64,000 nucleotides of DNA from Oscheius sp. JU75 (lineage: Eukaryota; Nematoda; Chromadorea; Rhabditida; Rhabditidae). The stretch is from the NCBI GenBank assembly GCA_037178855.1, contig JASJZC010000007.1, forward strand, positions 3,224,001 through 3,288,000, given 5' to 3'. Under the pieces are notes generated by a model. It did not search any database. It was given only the letters and a program-made list of their open reading frames with translations, and had not been told where the DNA came from. Shown here one piece after another: positions 1 through 13,062 of this stretch; positions within the stretch are counted from its first letter, which is position 1; each line of letters opens with the position of its first letter. The position numbers and the translations under genes are program-made.

Positions 1-228
1 GCAGTTTGCTTTTTGGTTGTTCCTTACTTCAGGTTTTCCGAAAAGTCCCTGTTAACTACTTCCCAAGGTTTTTATCTTGAAAAAACGGCGGTAGCGCTTG
101 TGAACTACTAATTACCAGAAATATCTCAATCCCATGCGGCCAAAACGTTTTCTTGTAAGATATATTTTTCTCTTTAAAGTATATCCCTGAGCTTAGTAGT
201 TCAAAACACAAGAGCGTAAATATATTGT
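1..228. other. Left-edge non-coding sequence
   Basis: AT-rich sequence downstream of the minus-strand ATP synthase g gene. No coding exon or RNA gene is recognisable. It probably holds the 3' UTR of that gene. Confidence 0.4.
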
Positions 229-662
229 CTAAAAACGCACCAAATAACCGAAGATGTAACGACGTCCAATCATTTCACCAATGAAGAACCAGAAAACAAC
301 CTCGAGAGCGACAGCGGTATAGACAAGTCCTTCCTGAAAAGGTCAACATTTTTTTGTGCAGATATGAAAGCAAATTCTCAAAGACAAAAGACATACCCTG
401 ACGGTGAGAGAAGTGTACTGCTTGTTGGTGATGTACTGGGTAACCTTCTTCCAGTCAGCCTTGACGGCGGGCCAGTCAGCGGTCCTGGGAGGGGCCAGCT
501 CGTGCTTGGCAACAGCCTAAGCACGAAATTTAACAAAAATCGAACTGGAAAGTGTACCTTTAGGATGGCCAGACGACGAGGGAACTGGGCGGCCTGATGA
601 CGGTAAATGGCGCCCCAGAGGTTGGCCTGCTTCTCGAAGAAGTTCATCTTACGGGTCGCCAT
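229..662 (-). CDS. ATP5MG: Mitochondrial ATP synthase subunit g
   Basis: Small membrane subunit of the Fo sector of mitochondrial F1Fo ATP synthase, needed in the family for dimer and cristae organisation rather than catalysis. Three exons join into about 109 residues, close to the usual 100-115. The N-terminal helix region is followed by a KHELAPPRTADWP segment, the equivalent of the conserved K-x-E-L-x-P-P. The C-terminal membrane helix is VALEVVFWFFIGEMIGRRYI, and it contains GEMIG, the GxxxG motif characteristic of subunit g. One intron is about 40 bp, between LAILK and AVAKHE; the second is about 63 bp, before EGLVYT. The start is the ATG at 660-662 (MATRKMNF) and the stop is at 229-231. 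No cleavable presequence is obvious, as expected for this subunit. Family assignment is firm; the exact start is likely. Confidence 0.88.
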
Positions 663-1475
663 CTTACCCTCTGAAAAAGTTTCGTACTCACTTTACCCTA
701 GAAAAAAAGACAAGAGAGCAAAATAAAGTTTTTTGAAATATCAGGAGCGTCTAAAGAATAGTTTTCAAGCCAGCTCTTAAATTACCATTCAGCATATTCT
801 CGTGCACAAATTGGGAACCGAAAACCAGAAATAAACAATGACAAGAGACAAAAATGGATTTAAATTATATTTGGTCGCTAGAAAACGAAGACCGCCCATA
901 GGACCGTAGTGCAGCTTTTGCGTGCCGGGACCTGAGTCCTGTGGTCCACGTTTACCTAGCGTCCACGCGAAAAGGAATATTCGATGAAATCTGTCACCTT
1001 GAATAATAGAAAGTAGGTAAATTTTTATTTCTTAAGAGTAGCTTTATTATTCCAGAGGAACTGTTATCTAGCAAATAATTCCCAATTGGCAGGAATAATT
1101 TTGGCAATGGCAAACTAAAAGAGCTGCAGCACTATCTGAACTAAAAATTTGTTCAACAGACTCAAGTACTTATTAAGTCCAGATCCTAATAAAACCATAA
1201 ATTCAACAAAGATCTTCTATCAAATGAAGAAAAACTGGAATTTGGGAGAGTTGAGGCTCTATGTGTTCTAGATGTACAGCTTGATCATGGCGCTTCCAAA
1301 CTCACGAGGTGAAAGTTTTATATTAAAAAAGTACCAAGCAGCGAATGTGAAAACAGACAAGGAAACTATGTACCTTTTCCGACAAGACATGTCATCTTCA
1401 CTTAGGTCAGACGCGTTCAGCAATCGTCTAATTGAGCTCCCAGCTGAGGAATGCTCGTCCAGAAATCACATCTGC
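663..1475. other. Intergenic region between ATP5MG and the glutamate receptor
   Basis: Divergent intergenic spacer holding the promoters of the two flanking genes. No convincing exon was seen. An open frame from 1272 runs in frame into the receptor signal peptide but has no recognisable content upstream of the ATG at 1476, so it is treated as 5' leader. Confidence 0.4.
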
Positions 1476-4400
1476 ATGCTATTCTTACTATTTTTCCTGT
1501 TTCAACCGTTATCTTCTTGGAAACTGGGTATCGCAACTAGAGATATATTATCGTTTCGCAGGCATTGTAGTCCAATCCAACGATACTGCCATCATTAAAT
1601 CCATAGATTCTCTACTGAAGTCAAAAACTGTTGCTGGTCTATGTGATTTCGAGGACTTTTACTACATCGAAGTTTCTTTTATGAAGCCTGGCTCTATACG
1701 GAAACAACGTATCTATTTTATACTGCACTGAAAAGGTTTCGTAGTTTGCAAGGCTGTCGACACCGGGATTTCTATGCTTATTGGACCTATAAATGCTATC
1801 ACGGGGCGGATTGTCGACAATGTTTGCAATGAAATAGGACTGCTACATATCAATCTATATCAAGAGGAGTTGGGAGAATCTCCAGCATTGTAGTTTTCCA
1901 AACGGAGAGAAAACTGGAAATTTCAGATCAAACATTTCATTCAGTGTCTTTCCAGCATTAGATCAAAAACTAATGCTGAACCATCTCGTGCTCTTCTCCT
2001 GGGAGTGGCACTACTTTCTTTTACTCTACCACGATAACCATAGTAAGTAGAGCGTTCCTCGAGCAACTATATCCAAATTTCAGCACCGTTGAAACTGATT
2101 CCTGCTTTTCTGAAGTCTTATCATCCACCGGCGTTGCTCAAAATCCGTGACACTTCCGACAGTGGTCTTTTGAGAGCCGCTTTAGCTTTGAGGCAAATAT
2201 GCGATCTGTAGGTCGCTCTTCGACAATTACAAAATGATTTAGACGTATCTGCTGGAGAGAGATCAACAAGGTAATTGTTGATTTGAAAGCAGGCCCAACT
2301 CTGGGATTGTTGAACTCGGCTTTGAAGCTGGGAATGATTAACATCCATAACTGGTTTTTGCTACTAACACTGGTTTGTTTGGTAGTTTCTGATAAAAAAA
2401 AGTATTCAGGACGACTTGACTAAAAACTTTGAACAATTTACTCACAATAACATGAGAATTTCTTTGACTTCTGCTTGGGACCACAGTTTAGAAGAAGGCA
2501 ACCACGAGAGAAAGGATCTTCAACATCTGTATCACAGCTGGACCAGGCACAACTCGAACAAATTGACAGCTTTTGCAAGTTTCACTCCTGATCTTTTGTG
2601 GGGTCGTAGAACAAAGGTTTTGCTCATGAATCGGCTTTGCTATCAGCTAAAAACGAGCGTAAACAAGATTGCATTTTGTGATTTAGAGAAAAGAAGAAAT
2701 AATTTTAGAAACACTTTGCTCTCTTTTATGATGGTCTAGTATTGGCATGTCAGCTGGGTCGAAACGCATCAAAACCTAATGGCTGTGAAGCAACGGTTCT
2801 ATCCAACTTCTCAAGGATAAGACCAAAGGTTGAAAGTTTCAGCCGAATAACTACTTGTCTTTAGCCTTACAAAGGTCTCATGGGTCTTGCCCAATTTGAC
2901 TCTGCTGGGAAAAGGAGTTCAAGTGTTATTCAGCTCTGGGAGCTTGGATTTCGAGGAAAACCCCACATTGTAGGCGCTTATTTCTTCAGAACTACAAAAA
3001 AAGTATTTTGTAGACAGGAAAGTGGTCAACAGACGAGTCGGGCAACAAGCAGTTGGACATGAATTCGAAGACGGTAGAAGGGACTCATGATCACTACATG
3101 AACCAGATGAGAATAGTGAGTATAGTTGACTATCCATGGTATTGTTTTGCAGCAAAATCTACTTCGGATCACTACAATCGAAGAAGCTCCGTATGTCATC
3201 AAAAAAGTACTTCCTAATGGAAAAGTGGGTTTTCTTCAGCCTCTTTATCATTTGTTCCAGTTTGTCTACGAAGGTTTCTGCATCGACCTGATATCCAGAC
3301 TCGCCTTCTCTCTTCGATTCCAGTACCAAATAAACATAGTCAAAGATGGTCGCTATGGTGAAAAATTGTCTGAGCATAATGATTGGGATGGAATGGTAGG
3401 AGAGATTTTGCGAGGGGTAAGTGACAAAATTAAATGGAGAGAAATGTTTAGGAAGCGGACATGGCCGTAGCTCCTATGACAGTAACTGCTGGAAGACTAG
3501 AAGTCATTGATTTCACCGATCCATTTCTACAACTAGGAATTTCCATGCTTATGAGACAACCGAAACAGGAATCTTCAGCCTCACTTACAAGCTTTCTTTG
3601 GCCACTTTCTTCCCGGTGGGTTTTTCTATATAAAAATGACAGCTTTACAGTATTTGGACATTCTCGGCACTTTCGACAGTAGTTACTGCTTTACTGGTTG
3701 TCCTGGTCGCGTTTCTCTCACCAAGCGAGTCAGTACGGGAATTCAACGTCAGCAATTCTTTGTGGTACTTGATATGTATACTACTACGAGCCGGTTCTGG
3801 TTATAATTGTCAGTCTATGGCTGCTAGGTAATGTTATACGAGTGTTATAAAGTATGATCAGTAATGCAGGTTCATTTCTGCTGTTTGGTGGTCTTTCACA
3901 TTAGTACTCATCTCTCAATACACGGCAAATTTTGCTGCTGTACTGACAGTTGACAAGAAATCGATGCCTTTCAACGTAAATATTCCCTTCCCACCACTCT
4001 CTTTTTCATTTAGAGCTTCGAAGAGTTGGGAAATCAGACAGAGTACACATTTGGTGCTATGCAAAGAGGATCAACACTGTCATTTTTCAAGAATTCCCGA
4101 ATTGACATATTTCAACAACTTTATCACAGAATGATTAATAGCGAACCGTCTGCCCTCGTCTTAAGCAACAAGGACGGGGTAAAAAGAGTGCTTGAAGAGA
4201 AGTGAGTGGGAGAACGAGACAAGTGAGTCAGTCATTCTTTAGATACGTCTATCTGATGGAGTCGGCCACTTTAGAGTACCAAGTCACAAAGAATTGTAAC
4301 TTGACAAGAGTCGGTAATGTCGTTCTTGGATCCAATGGCTACAGCATCGCTTTGCCTAAAGGTGACGACACTGGTTGAATTGACTACAGAAACTACGTTA

Positions 4401-4708
4401 AGGATCGAAATGGAGAGAAAAGCTGACAAGACAGATACTAGATATGCACGAGAAGGGCATCATAATGGAGTTGAAGGAAACTTGGTGGCAGAGAAGTCAA
4501 GAGTTTGTTGAGGAAAAACTGTTAACAAATCTTGTTTAGTAGTTGTGAGTCTACAGAAACCAACTCATCGTCTCTAGGATCGGAACATGTTCAGGGACTA
4601 TTTGCTCTGCTCGCATTCGGACTTCTGATCGGTGTTCTGACATCGTTAATCGAGAAAACACTTGTTGTCTTCCGTAAAAAGGGCTCCATGTTGCAAGCCA
4701 AAAGATAA
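1476..4708 (+). CDS. Ionotropic glutamate receptor subunit (kainate/AMPA type)
   Basis: Ligand-gated cation channel subunit of the iGluR family. The start at 1476 gives a signal peptide (MLFLLFFLFQPLSSW). A divergent amino-terminal domain follows (about 1.56-3.05 kb; includes GISMLIGPINAITGR and LLNSALKLGMINIHNW). S1 of the ligand-binding domain starts at LRITTIEEAPYV, with YEGFCIDL and then APMTVTAGRLEVIDFTDPF, in which the arginine that contacts the ligand alpha-carboxyl is kept. The pore region is NSLWYLICILLRAGSG, then TM3 SQYTANFAAVLTV. S2 includes LMESATLEYQ, with the ligand-binding Glu, and ETWW. TM4 is LFALLAFGLLIGVLTSLIEK. There are about 15 exons with mostly 34-45 bp introns. The intron at 4362-4402 appears to end in TTAAG. 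Stop at 4706-4708. The ATD is poorly conserved, so subtype (kainate-like versus AMPA-like) is uncertain; the family is not. Confidence 0.88.
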
Positions 4709-5101
4709 ACATGCTCTTGGACCTCTTGTTATCAAAAAGTCGTCGCGTTCTTCTGAGAAAAACACACTAATAACCGAAGAGTAGCGGTTATCACCGACCA
4801 GCCCAACTTTTCTTGCAGCTGCTCTTTCACCCCAAAAGGGCAGACAAAAGCCATCACCAGCTGATAACGAGAACCACACAAGGTGTCTAATTCGCCACAG
4901 CTTAACACCTTCTCTTTCTGTCTACGTAACTCTCTGACGTGTTAACTTCAAAGACCGTTTTTAACTATAATCATCTCCCCTTGTCAACTTCACGCCTGTC
5001 AAATGAATTATATCGTTGAAAACGTTATCTTTTTCAGATAACTCCCTTTTCGTCACAGCTTCTTCAACACTTTCTACCAATTTCTTGGACCTCGCCCAGT
5101 T
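4709..5101. other. Intergenic spacer, glutamate receptor to SLC16 gene
   Basis: About 390 bp between two co-directional genes. It should contain the receptor 3' end and the transporter promoter. A minus-strand open frame at 4646-4879 overlaps the receptor's last exon and shows no family resemblance. Nothing else recognised. Confidence 0.35.
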
Positions 5102-6782
5102 ATGGCTTCTTCAAAAGTAGCGGAGGAAGGAGTCAGAGAGCTTCCGCCTAAAAAAAACGAGCTGCGCTACTATTGGATAGTCATTTTTGCATTTTTCATT
5201 CTTCTGGCCGAAACAGGAGTGAGAAATGTGAGTCAAAGTTGATTTTTTCAACAATCAAAGTTTTAGGTAATGAATGTGTTCGTACCGTATATTATCGAAG
5301 AGTATAACTGTACTAAAACAGAAGCGGACACTGCGGCTATTGTGACTCCATCGGCTACTAGTCTCATGGCTGGTAAACTTGAAAAACTTAATGGGTTCAA
5401 CTTGTTTTAGGTCCATTAGCTGCTTTTATCTATCAGCTTGTTGGAGCTCGGATAAGCATCTGTGTTGGTGCAGCTCTGTGCTTCGCTGGTTTTCTTCTTG
5501 GATCTTTCGCTGGAGGCATCTTCTCTCTTTATTTTTACGGACTACTTATTGGTAGAATTTGTTCATTATTTAAAGACAAAATGTTTTAGGAATTGGATGT
5601 GCTCTTATGAGAAATTCAATCATTTCCGTTCAATGTGAATACTTTGTGGAACGAAGGAACTTCGTGATGGCTTTCATTTCCATCGGTCCTGGAATAGGAA
5701 TCTTCGTCCTTCCAAGGATTATTATGCCTCTTATCGAAGCGGTGGGTCTTTTTTTACAGCTTCTTATCAAAACAGCACAAAAGTTATTAAATTAATGGGC
5801 GACACTTAAAATATGAACCTTGTCCTCTTTGAAACAAACATTTCCAGATGTCTTGGAAGGCGGCTTGGCAAGCAATGAGTACAATGTACGTAATCTGCTT
5901 TTTCATGGGTTTGTGCATAACCAGGCAACCATCTGCCAAAGCACATACTGTGTCTGAATTGCTTGGAATCACTGTAAGATCTTCATGCTTCAATACCAAA
6001 GAGAGAATTAGGTCTGGAAACGCGTAGACTTTATTCTTCACGTGACTGCCTCGTTCTGTGCTTCGATCGTTGTGATCATATACGTGTCCAATATTCTTGT
6101 TCTGATGCGATGGGAGCATATTGAACAGTAGGGTACTTTTATATAAGCACAAATTAACGATTTAAGACCGGAGCATGTGTACAGCTACCAAGGAATTGCC
6201 TCGATTTTCGGCAGAGCGATCTTGACATTGCTGATGTGGAAGATCAAAATACATATAGCCATCATCATGATCTTCAACTACGCGATAGCTCAGATCAGTC
6301 TCTTCTCTGCCATTTTCTGCTATGGAATTTGGGGATTCAGAGTACAGAACTTTTTCTCTGGATTTGGAATGGGTCAGTCGAAGAGTGTCCAGAAACACGG
6401 TAATACAATTCAGGAATGTTTCAAGCTACTCTAGCCCCATTTTTATTAACCATTCTCGGTCCATCTCAGCTGCCGGCTGCTCTAGGATACACAAATCTGA
6501 TTAACGGATTAGCAGCATTTGCAGGAACTAGGCTATCGGGTGAGCCGCAATCGGAGCATATGTAGTAATCCACTTTTAGGAGCATTTGTCAAATTATTTG
6601 AGACGCCACGAGCAGCTTTTTTGGTGTCTACTGTGGCAGGCTCATTGGCCATAGTTTTTGCTATCATCAACTCTGTCTCCATCCTGATTCGTGACCGAAC
6701 ACGAAGGTTACCTTCAATAAACCAGATGGAGAATGCTGCAGAGCTTCAAGCTTTGAGGCATATCAGCGCTTCCGAAAGCTGA
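5102..6782 (+). CDS. SLC16 (monocarboxylate transporter)-like MFS transporter
   Basis: Major facilitator superfamily carrier of the SLC16/MCT type, a plasma-membrane transporter of monocarboxylates or related acids; substrate cannot be read from sequence. The start at 5102 gives a short cytoplasmic N-terminus and then TM1 (WIVIFAFFILLAETGVRN). Typical MCT stretches are present: ARISICVGAALCFAGFLLGS (TM3), YFVERRNFVMAFISIGPGIG (loop and TM5) and, in the C-terminal half, LGYTNLINGLAAFAGTRLSG. A hydrophilic tail ends at 6782. The SLC16 TM1 signature D-G-G-W-G-W is missing; LRYYWIVIF stands in its place. Introns are mostly about 39-45 bp. The one at 6128-6166 ends in TTTAAG and must be used to keep the frame (EQ|PEHVYSYQG). 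It is about 390 bp downstream of the glutamate receptor on the same strand; no functional link is implied. Confidence 0.8.
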
Positions 6783-6801
6783 ATAATCTGTACATACTTG
6801 T

Positions 6802-6807
6802 AATAAA
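6802..6807 (+). terminator. Polyadenylation signal of the SLC16-like gene
   Basis: Canonical AATAAA about 20 bp after the stop codon of the transporter, in the correct orientation. Confidence 0.6.
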
Positions 6808-6970
6808 TACTTTATATATGTTGTTAATTTAGAAACCACACATCTATTATTGCGATAAGTAAAGAGAAAAGCACCCTCATTACCTGTGGGAGACTCCGTT
6901 GTGGGGGCAGATATCTGATTGTGAAAGGGCTATAGAGTATTCTTTGGCAACAAGTAGAAACAATTAGGAA

Positions 6971-9853
6971 TTAGTTGTGAAATATTATGAGCAGATTCTT
7001 GGCTCCTTGAGCAACAGAGTAAGCAGCATGGCATGTGTCTTCCGTATCAAGATTCGGTGCGTTGCATTTGGCGCTTAGGATCTAAAAGAAGCAGTAAATA
7101 TTTGGACTTCAAAACTAACAGTAGTAGCATCCTTTAGAGCAGCAATGGTAGCCTCGACCTTACCGTGACGAATATCCTGAGGAATCAGTAAAATGATCTG
7201 ATTGATCAACGATGCGATCTTAAAATATAATTGTTCTAAAGCTAATGAGCTCTTACTCTATGAGCATGGTCGGCTGCTTTTCCCAACAGATTGCGTTTCT
7301 GAGCATCTTGAAGGAGGTCGCGAATAGCTCCAGTCAGCTTTTCAGTTTCACGCACCAAGCAGTCGGGGAACTCTAAATTTTATAAATTGAACAGTACAAG
7401 CAAGACCAACCAGTGTCACTAAACACATCCTGAATTCTAACTGGAGGAGGAGAAACGGTGGCGTAGTCGCTTTCATGGAAGTGTCGATCTGGTCGCATTT
7501 CACGAGAACGATCCCTCGGTCTAGCGGTAGGAGTTTCACGAGAATCGATCTTGTCCCTGAAAGGTTCAAAGAACTACAAACGGGAAAGAATGGGTTTTAC
7601 AGTTTTTGGTCGAGACTAATCCTTCCTGAAGGATTGGATCTGCTGAGAGGGATCGTTTGAGTATTGGTGATACTTCCATGTCTTCGAGAAGCACGATTTT
7701 CCATCACATCAGCCGGAACTGAAAAGAAAATTTGATTTTAAATAATGTATTTTACCCGAGGTCCTTCCAAACGGAGGAATAGCATTTCTTTCCTTTTCTG
7801 GAGCCAACGAAGATGCTCGTTCCCCTGCGTGTGTCGTGGCTGGAGATGGTTGACGTCGAGCAAGAGCCAACTGCTCATTCAGTTTGAAAACTTCGGTCTT
7901 CAAACCAGCGTTATCGGCTCGGAGATTCTCCATTGTGTTTTGAAGCTGAGAAACGATTCTGAACACGACCTTGTTGGATCACAGAAATTATCCTTACTGG
8001 AGGATTTTCTGACTGGTGCCCGTCAAAGTTTTGATTTTTCCCTCAGTATCACCGACTCTCTCCTTTAGCTCTAGAATATCGTCAAGAGTATTACGCTGGT
8101 CCAATCCGGCGTCCATAGAGTCAGTTGATCGAGTTTTTGGTCCGGATGACCTGGAAGAATTGTTTATAGAAAAAGATGGGCTCGCATACCTTGTTACGCC
8201 ACTCGCACGGCAGTTCTCCCTAGAGAAAGACTCTGGCACTTCGTCGTAGTCGCGATGAGAGCCATTAGGAACACTGGCTCTGGACATATTGAAATGACCG
8301 GACATGTCAAGAGCGTCAGTGGATTCTTCGGGTAGTGGATCTCCCAGGAAGCGACGTTTTGACTCCTGAAAGAGGTGTGTACTTGAGAAGAATACATGCA
8401 TACCTTTAGAATGTCGATGACCAGTACAGCGAACTCTCGGTCGTCGTACTTGGCGAGTTTCTGGCGCAGCTGGTTGCGCGTGGCCGAGAACTTTGGGTTT
8501 AACGGAAGAAATACAGCGACGTATTGGTCACTGCCAGAGAGTATAGTTCTGCCCTGGGTTGTGGCTACCCAGGATGCATGGGTCTGACGCCGATCGGCCT
8601 AATGACTCATTGTTTATGAATTGGAGAAGCAATCATACCTCGTCATAAACATCCTGTGCTAGCTTTTCAAACTGTAGGTCTGACGTGGTTTCCAACTGTT
8701 TCTTGATGGTGCGATGACCGTCCAAGTGACCAGCCATCTCCGGAATGAGGAAGTGATCTTTTCCCTGCAGATATAAAACTTTTTGGACAAGGCCGATAAA
8801 TAATCGCATAGCTTTTTGTCTAACTGAAACAGATAGCAACGTCTCCAAAGTTATCACGAAAAAAAAGGTACAGACCTTATGTTCCGGCTTACGACCGCAA
8901 AGAAACATTGAAAGGCGGTTTGTAACTTCGAACTGAAGCTCTTCTAGACGCTGTGAAAGCTCGGTCTAAAAAATCAAAAGTTGACAAAAAGCAGAACAAC
9001 TTACATGATTTTCTTGCAAAGCAAGCTGTGAAGGATTGAGATTTTGGTTGTTCACTGCATTTGGGTCGGCTCCGTAGATGGCAAGAAGCTCAACCTGCAT
9101 CGGTTGATTCTCTTTTGCGGCAATGTGCAAGGGGCTGTTTCCCGAGTCAGGATCTTGGTAGTTCGGATCAGCACCCATGGCTATCAATCTAAAAAAAACT
9201 AGGAGAGGACATCAAAGAGCAAACCTCAAAACTGTGTCTACATGTCCAGTTCTGACGCAAGCCCACAGTTGCTTGTTGAGATCATCTTGGTTAACTGAGT
9301 CATCCTTACTCGGCTTCAGTGTAAAAGCCAAGTCAACGTATTTGGCCTTGATGAAAGTCTCTTTGGTAGGGAGAATAGCATCACTAAACAGGGTTTTAGA
9401 AAAGAATACCACTTAAGATCTTACTTTGCAGTCGGTTTCTTCAGCTTCTTGTGGCCGGATGTAGACGGGTCGAGGAAGGCATGTTCCCAGATTCTGTTTG
9501 AGCCCAGTCTACTCAACAAAATGCTCAGCAGGATATAATGGATCACCTGTGCAGAAGATTGACGAGTTGAAGCTGTGCAGAGTCCCAAAGTCCTTTCTTC
9601 AGCGATCGAACATGTGAAATTTGACGGCCTGGGATTTGTAAAACAGAATAAAAGGATAATATACCAAGACTTCGGTGTACCATGCAACAGTCATTGCATA
9701 CAAGTATTCCTTTGTTTATCGACGCCCATTGTGGACTTTCAGCCCCACAATCCGCACACGAAATAACTTCGTATGGGCCTGGGTGACCTAGACACTATTG
9801 AAAAATTAAAAACGACATCTACCGATTGGAGAAGATGTAGCCGGATGATCCAT
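6971..9853 (-). CDS. GIT: GIT-family ArfGAP and scaffold protein
   Basis: GTPase-activating protein for ARF6 and scaffold that binds PIX and paxillin at adhesions, synapses and centrosomes. The start at 9851-9853 ([11 protein letters not shown]) precedes the ArfGAP zinc finger: [17 protein letters not shown], then CNDCC and HRSLG, so all four zinc-binding cysteines and the arginine finger are present. Ankyrin repeats follow ([32 protein letters not shown]), then the paired Spa2-homology region (LFEE-type [16 protein letters not shown] and [23 protein letters not shown]). Next are a Ser-rich linker (about 8.0-8.35 kb), a coiled coil ([20 protein letters not shown]) and a C-terminal four-helix focal-adhesion-targeting domain ([16 protein letters not shown] to [11 protein letters not shown]) ending at 6971. 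The domain order is exactly that of GIT1/GIT2. Introns are short and no key residue is missing. Confidence 0.92.
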
Positions 9854-10280
9854 TTTTAGTGTTTTACCGTTTCATCATTTCGCAAACTCTAAACTAAATG
9901 CTTATTGTTTGAAAAGAGAAAAAGCGACTTATTAGAGCGCATTTGAGTTGGGGCGCAGAACTAGAACGCTTGACCAGTGGACATGAACAGAAAGGTTTTA
10001 AAATATAGCTTCAAAGTTTAATTAATACTTGAATGCGTGTAGATCCTATTTATTCGCAAGCAAAAAGGTGCGAAAAAACGCGAACAACTGATGTCGGACA
10101 GCGGAAAATAATTAACAGCGATTGAGAATTTACACTGGAGTCTTGGCGATTGTCCAACGGACTATACGCTAAGCCGTTAAACGACGGGCACTCAAGACCA
10201 GCACTTGGGCAGACAGGTCACTAAATCATAAGTACCATATTTGTTTGACTAATTATGAACAAATAGTACTTTCAAATAAT
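9854..10280. other. Intergenic spacer upstream of GIT
   Basis: About 430 bp holding the presumptive GIT promoter (minus strand) and the 3' flank of the Gly/Tyr-rich peptide gene. No exon or RNA gene recognised. Confidence 0.35.
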
Positions 10281-10539
10281 TTATTTCCCCCAATACGAAT
10301 TGTAGCCGTTGCCGTATCCGTACATTGGCTGTTGTCCATAATAGCCATATCCCCCTCCATACCTTTCAGGGTGCCTCCACTGAAATTGAAATTTATACCA
10401 AACTTTTCGTAAATCTTACCATCTTTCTTGCTAGGTCACTGGCAGATTCGGACGACAACTTCCAGTGATAGATCTTGGGGCCGGCGAGAACCCCAGCTAG
10501 CAGACAGGAGAAAACCAGCAAACACGAGATAAGTTGCAT
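10281..10539 (-). CDS. Secreted Gly/Tyr-rich peptide precursor
   Basis: A two-exon gene encoding about 72 residues. Exon 1 starts at the ATG at 10537-10539 and encodes a clear signal peptide (MQLISCLLVFSCLLAGVLA), then GPKIYHWKLSSESASDLARK. A short intron has donor ATG|GTAAGA and acceptor TTTCAG. Exon 2 encodes RHPERYGGGYGYYGQQPM and further YGxG units, ending SYWGK at 10281-10283. No dibasic processing sites split the tail. The composition resembles the YGG-rich neuropeptide-like/antimicrobial (NLP/caenacin) precursors of nematodes, so an epidermal or secretory defence or matrix role is possible, but homology of such low-complexity peptides is hard to prove. It lies between GIT and innexin A on the same strand, as an independent unit. 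Confidence 0.7.
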
Positions 10540-11201
10540 AGTGTCGATTGAACTTATGACTTTGTCTGGCCCCTATATAAAAGGCCGCAAGCTGGTTGAC
10601 GACGTCGTTCGCGGAAAACATGTTGTTCGCCGAATCCCACGAACTGAACTGTCTCCGTCTACACAAAGCACGAACAAATTCCAAATTTATATATATATAT
10701 CAGTATGAAAGTATAAACATCTCTCATGTTACAATACAAAAAGCTTTGATAGAAGAAAGTGCTCAACCCAAGGAATCCGAAGAGAGAGGGTTTAAGAAAG
10801 AGGGTTTCAATACAATTCATATGACACGTAAGCAAATGTCAAAGCCTAAGTAAATTGGAATGAGCTGAAGGATCTTGGCAGGGTAGATGAGTTTTACGCA
10901 AAATTTTCGTTTTGACACAGAAAAACTAGAAAAGGGATGAACTCGTAAATGAACAAGATCAGTTGTTAGTAAAGCTCAGAGAGTGACTAGCTTGGGGAGA
11001 ATTGCACCGAATAATTTTGAGAATTGAATCGAGACTAGGCGCTAGAACTTGGCAAATGAGATCATACAGACAATATATCATAAAACCACAGGAATGTTCC
11101 TAATCCATGTGGGAAGCCCGGATTTGATAGCGGATAAAATTTGGCAGCCTACATTATTTTGGCACATAACGTGAAAATACAAACAGATAAGAAGTGAGAG
11201 G
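10540..11201. other. Intergenic spacer with a short (TA)n run
   Basis: Contains the peptide gene promoter, a (TA)n run at about 10688-10700 and the 3' flank of innexin A. A plus-strand open frame at 10596-10853 has no recognisable features. Confidence 0.35.
10574..10582. promoter_or_regulatory. TATA-like element upstream of the Gly/Tyr-rich peptide gene
   Basis: CTATATAAAAG on the plus strand, read as CTTTTATATAG on the minus strand, 35-45 bp upstream of the peptide start codon. Spacing suits a core promoter for the minus-strand gene, but the better TATA match is in the plus orientation, so direction is uncertain. Confidence 0.3.

Positions 11202-13062
<1,861 letters not shown>

Noticed and set aside
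1272-1475. Upstream in-frame extension of the glutamate receptor
   Set aside because: It would place a hydrophilic stretch before an obvious signal peptide at the 1476 ATG, so it is taken as 5' leader.
10596-10853. Plus-strand open frame downstream of a TATA-like box
   Set aside because: No signal peptide or domain, and it overlaps the TA repeat; the TATA-like box is better explained by the minus-strand peptide gene.
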